Positions 61,942 through 64,000 of a stretch of DNA of 64,000 nucleotides are shown here, piece after piece; within the stretch, counting starts at the first letter, position 1, and the number at the start of each line of letters is the position of its first letter. Location of the stretch: NCBI GenBank assembly GCA_020444245.1, contig JAHLLI010000017.1, forward strand, positions 46,828-110,827, written 5' to 3'. The position numbers and the translations under genes are program-made. This DNA comes from Actinomycetales bacterium (GTDB lineage: Bacteria; Actinomycetota; Actinomycetes; Actinomycetales; Cellulomonadaceae). Under the pieces are notes generated by a model that searched no databases, was not told where the DNA came from, and worked only from the letters and a program-made list of their open reading frames with translations.

Positions 61942-64000
61942 TCACCCGGTGGTCTGGAGCACGACGTCCACCCCGTACCAGTGGGACACGGTGTTGGCCG
62001 GGAAGCTGGTGCCGTAGACGTAGGCGCCACCGGCGGTGGACAGCGGCCCGTTGGTGACCGGCGAGGCGAGTGCGTTGAGCGACGCCGCGTACATCCCGCT
62101 CGTCGTGTAGTACGACGCGGTGTAGACGGTGCCGGGCGTGATCGCCACGGGGGTCGCGAACGTGACGGTCTGCCAGCCGCTCGCGGTCTCACCGGTGGAC
62201 TGCGCCTGGGCGAGGAGGGTGCCCGAGGAGTCCCAGAGCATCACGGTGTGGGTGCCCGTGTTGGCGGCGCCCTTGTAGAAGCGGATCGCCACCACGGACC
62301 CGGCGGTGTCGGTCTGGAACCGGGTCCCGACCTGGACCGCGTCCGGGTCGTTCCACGACGCCGTGTCCGGCACCGTCGTGTCGCTCCAGATGGAGTACGA
62401 GGTCGGACCGGCCGGCGCGGTCGTGAACGTCCAGCTGCCACCGGACGGCGTCCCGCCGTCCGCCGTCACGGTCGCCGTGTACGCGGTCCCGTCCGCCAGC
62501 GTCGACGACGGGGTGAACGTGACGGTCAGGCTCGTGGCGTTCCAGCTGCTCGTGCCCGCCACGGCGCCCGACGCATCGCTCAGCGCGAGCGACGGGGTGC
62601 CGGACGCCGGAGCCGCGGACAGCACTGCCGAGACCGTCGCCGACGTGCTCACGCCGGTCGCGCCGGATGCGGGCGACCGCGAGGTCACCGTCACCGGAGC
62701 GGCCGCGGTGGTGAACGACCAGGTCCCGCCGGTGAGCGGCGTGCCGGCCAGGCTCGCAGTCGCCGTCAGCGTGGTGCCGGCGGGCAGCGCGGCGCTCGGC
62801 GTGAACGTCAGCGTGTTCGTCGCCGTGCTGAACGAGCTCGTCCCCGAGACCGCACCTGCCGGGCTCGCCAGCGCGAGCTCGGGCGTGCCGCTCGCGCCGC
62901 CCGAGAGCATCGCGGTCACCGTCGCCGAGGTCGCGACGCCCGTCGCCCCGTTCGCGGGCGAGGTCGACGTCACGCTCGGGGCGGGCAGTGATCCGTGCTC
63001 GTACACGACGTCCACGAAGTAGTTCGTCGACCGCCAGCTCGAGGTCGGGAAGCCGCCGCCGTAGACGTAGCGCCCGTTGCCGGCCGCCGGCGCGGTCAGC
63101 GGACCCACGGTGTGATCCACCGTGAAGTAGTCCGACGTCACCGCGTAGTGGCCCTGCGGGGCGTAGTAGGACACCACGTAGGTGGTGCCGGCGGTGACCG
63201 CGACCGGGCTCGCGAACATGGCCGTCTGCCACCCTGAGGCGGTCTCGCCGGTGAAGGTCACCGTGGCCAGCGCGGTCCCGGTGGCCGACCAGAGGGTTCC
63301 GGTGTGCGTGCCGCCGTTGCCGGTGCCCTTGTAGAACCGCACGCCGCTGACCAGGCCGTCGGCGGCGGGCACGAAGCTCACCCCGAGCTCGACGCCGTCG
63401 TTGTCGGCCGCTGCAGCGGTCGCGGGAGTCTCGGTCGAGAACAGCCCGCACGGGCAGCCGTCGGCGGTGACGGTGGTGAAGGACCAGGTCTGGTCCGCCA
63501 GTGTCGAACCGTCGGTGTTGACCAGGCCGGTGGCCGTGGCGGTGTAGGTGGTGTCCTGGGCCAGTGCGGCACCAGGGGTGAACGTCAGCGTCAACCCGTC
63601 GGAGGACAGCGCCGAGGTCCCCGACACCGCCCCACCGGGCCCGCTGAGCGACAGCGAAGCACCCGAGGCCAGCGCAGAGTTCATCGTGAGGGTCACCGGT
63701 GAGTCGACAGCGACCCCGAGGTCGTCCGCGGCGGGCACCTGAGAGACCACGGAGAGCGGCACGGCCGGCCTGGTGAACACGACGTCGACGTAGTAGCTGG
63801 TCGACGTGGTGGCCGACGGATAGCCGCCGGTGTAGGAGTAGGCGCCGCTGTCGGCGGCGGTGTAGAGCGGGGCGCGCTGGACCCCGGTCCCGCTGAACGC
63901 GCCCGGCGTCAGGGAGTAGTGCCCGGCCGGGGCCCGGTAGGCCACCATGTAGTCGGTGTCGGCCGCGATCGGGATGGGGCTGTCGAACATCGCGGTCTGC
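61942..64000 (-). CDS. Large DUF4082/Ig-like repeat surface protein (5' end cut by window)
   Basis: At least 686 residues; the frame is open to the right edge, so the signal peptide and more domains lie outside. Three DUF4082 units are visible, with phrases such as GVRFYKGTGNGGTHTGTLW, SYYAPQGHYAVTSDYFTVD and YFVDVVYEHG; the final one ends at YGVDVVLQTTG before the stop. Between them are Ig-like domains of SbsA type (SPANGATGVATSATVTAMLS and SPASGATGVSTSATVSAVLS), repeated at least three times. The domain is shared with two of the beta-helix proteins, so it belongs with that matrix system. It lies 100 bases upstream of the amino-sugar operon on the same strand. Confidence 0.85.
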   Translation of the reverse strand, partial: QTAMFDSPIPIAADTDYMVAYRAPAGHYSLTPGAFSGTGVQRAPLYTAADSGAYSYTGGYPSATTSTSYYVDVVFTRPAVPLSVVSQVPAADDLGVAVDSPVTLTMNSALASGASLSLSGPGGAVSGTSALSSDGLTLTFTPGAALAQDTTYTATATGLVNTDGSTLADQTWSFTTVTADGCPCGLFSTETPATAAAADNDGVELGVSFVPAADGLVSGVRFYKGTGNGGTHTGTLWSATGTALATVTFTGETASGWQTAMFASPVAVTAGTTYVVSYYAPQGHYAVTSDYFTVDHTVGPLTAPAAGNGRYVYGGGFPTSSWRSTNYFVDVVYEHGSLPAPSVTSTSPANGATGVATSATVTAMLSGGASGTPELALASPAGAVSGTSSFSTATNTLTFTPSAALPAGTTLTATASLAGTPLTGGTWSFTTAAAPVTVTSRSPASGATGVSTSATVSAVLSAAPASGTPSLALSDASGAVAGTSSWNATSLTVTFTPSSTLADGTAYTATVTADGGTPSGGSWTFTTAPAGPTSYSIWSDTTVPDTASWNDPDAVQVGTRFQTDTAGSVVAIRFYKGAANTGTHTVMLWDSSGTLLAQAQSTGETASGWQTVTFATPVAITPGTVYTASYYTTSGMYAASLNALASPVTNGPLSTAGGAYVYGTSFPANTVSHWYGVDVVLQTTG

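Noticed and set aside
61941..61947. Another GGGTGAA on the minus strand
   Set aside because: It spans the last Gly codon and stop of the DUF4082 gene and has no -10 at the expected distance, so chance is likely.

Overview
The window is high-GC DNA with dense, overlapping genes, short ATGA/GTGA junctions and several apparently leaderless promoters. With a NDH-2, CYTH/CHAD, DUF427, DUF501, PntAB and UDG family 5 gene set, and the order ftsB-like / DUF501 / ppx near enolase, this points to an actinomycete of the Micrococcales, most like Cellulomonas or a close relative. That placement is inferred from gene content and sequence style; no database search was possible.

Positions 1 to about 30,700 are mostly core genome. 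In order they hold: an ABC permease and a NarL-type two-component pair; FKBP isomerase; a hydrolase/TetR pair with a palindromic operator; Bax-inhibitor-like protein; CYTH/CHAD protein; DUF427; a tRNA-Leu(UAA) with an unusually short variable arm; type II NADH dehydrogenase; uracil-DNA glycosylase; two PadR plus membrane-protein pairs; NUDIX; ppx, DUF501 and ftsB-like genes; enolase; aroK and aroD; pntA and pntB; an alcohol dehydrogenase; one GT4 glycosyltransferase; mazG, a SurA-like lipoprotein and mfd; and an L-2-hydroxyglutarate oxidase.

Positions about 30,900 to 64,000 form a large exopolysaccharide (EPS) and surface-protein region. Genes include an MFS exporter, two paralogous TolB-like proteins, a lipoprotein, seven glycosyltransferases, two Wzz-type chain-length proteins, an O-antigen-ligase/Wzy-like protein, a Wzx flippase and a polysaccharide deacetylase. 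There is an ACP, PLP decarboxylase and AMP-ligase trio of the type known from exosortase-A EPS clusters. A six-gene nucleotide-sugar operon (Gfo/Idh, epimerase, two DegT aminotransferases, NeuD acyltransferase, GT4) lies near the right end. No exosortase and no initiating phosphoglycosyl transferase is visible here.

In the middle of this region are three tandem secreted right-handed beta-helix genes (43.7 to 48.7 kb). They share a 368-bp block that is identical at every base. The first two also carry a DUF4082 domain, and the protein cut by the right edge is built from DUF4082 and Ig-like repeats. The second beta-helix gene has a c-di-GMP-I (GEMM) riboswitch directly before its ribosome binding site. 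A GGGTGAA box recurs at a near-constant distance upstream of candidate -10 elements of several EPS-region genes. Together these suggest a c-di-GMP-linked matrix: a polysaccharide plus a set of secreted beta-helix/DUF4082 proteins whose core sequence is kept identical by recombination. This is the best candidate in the window for an undescribed system.
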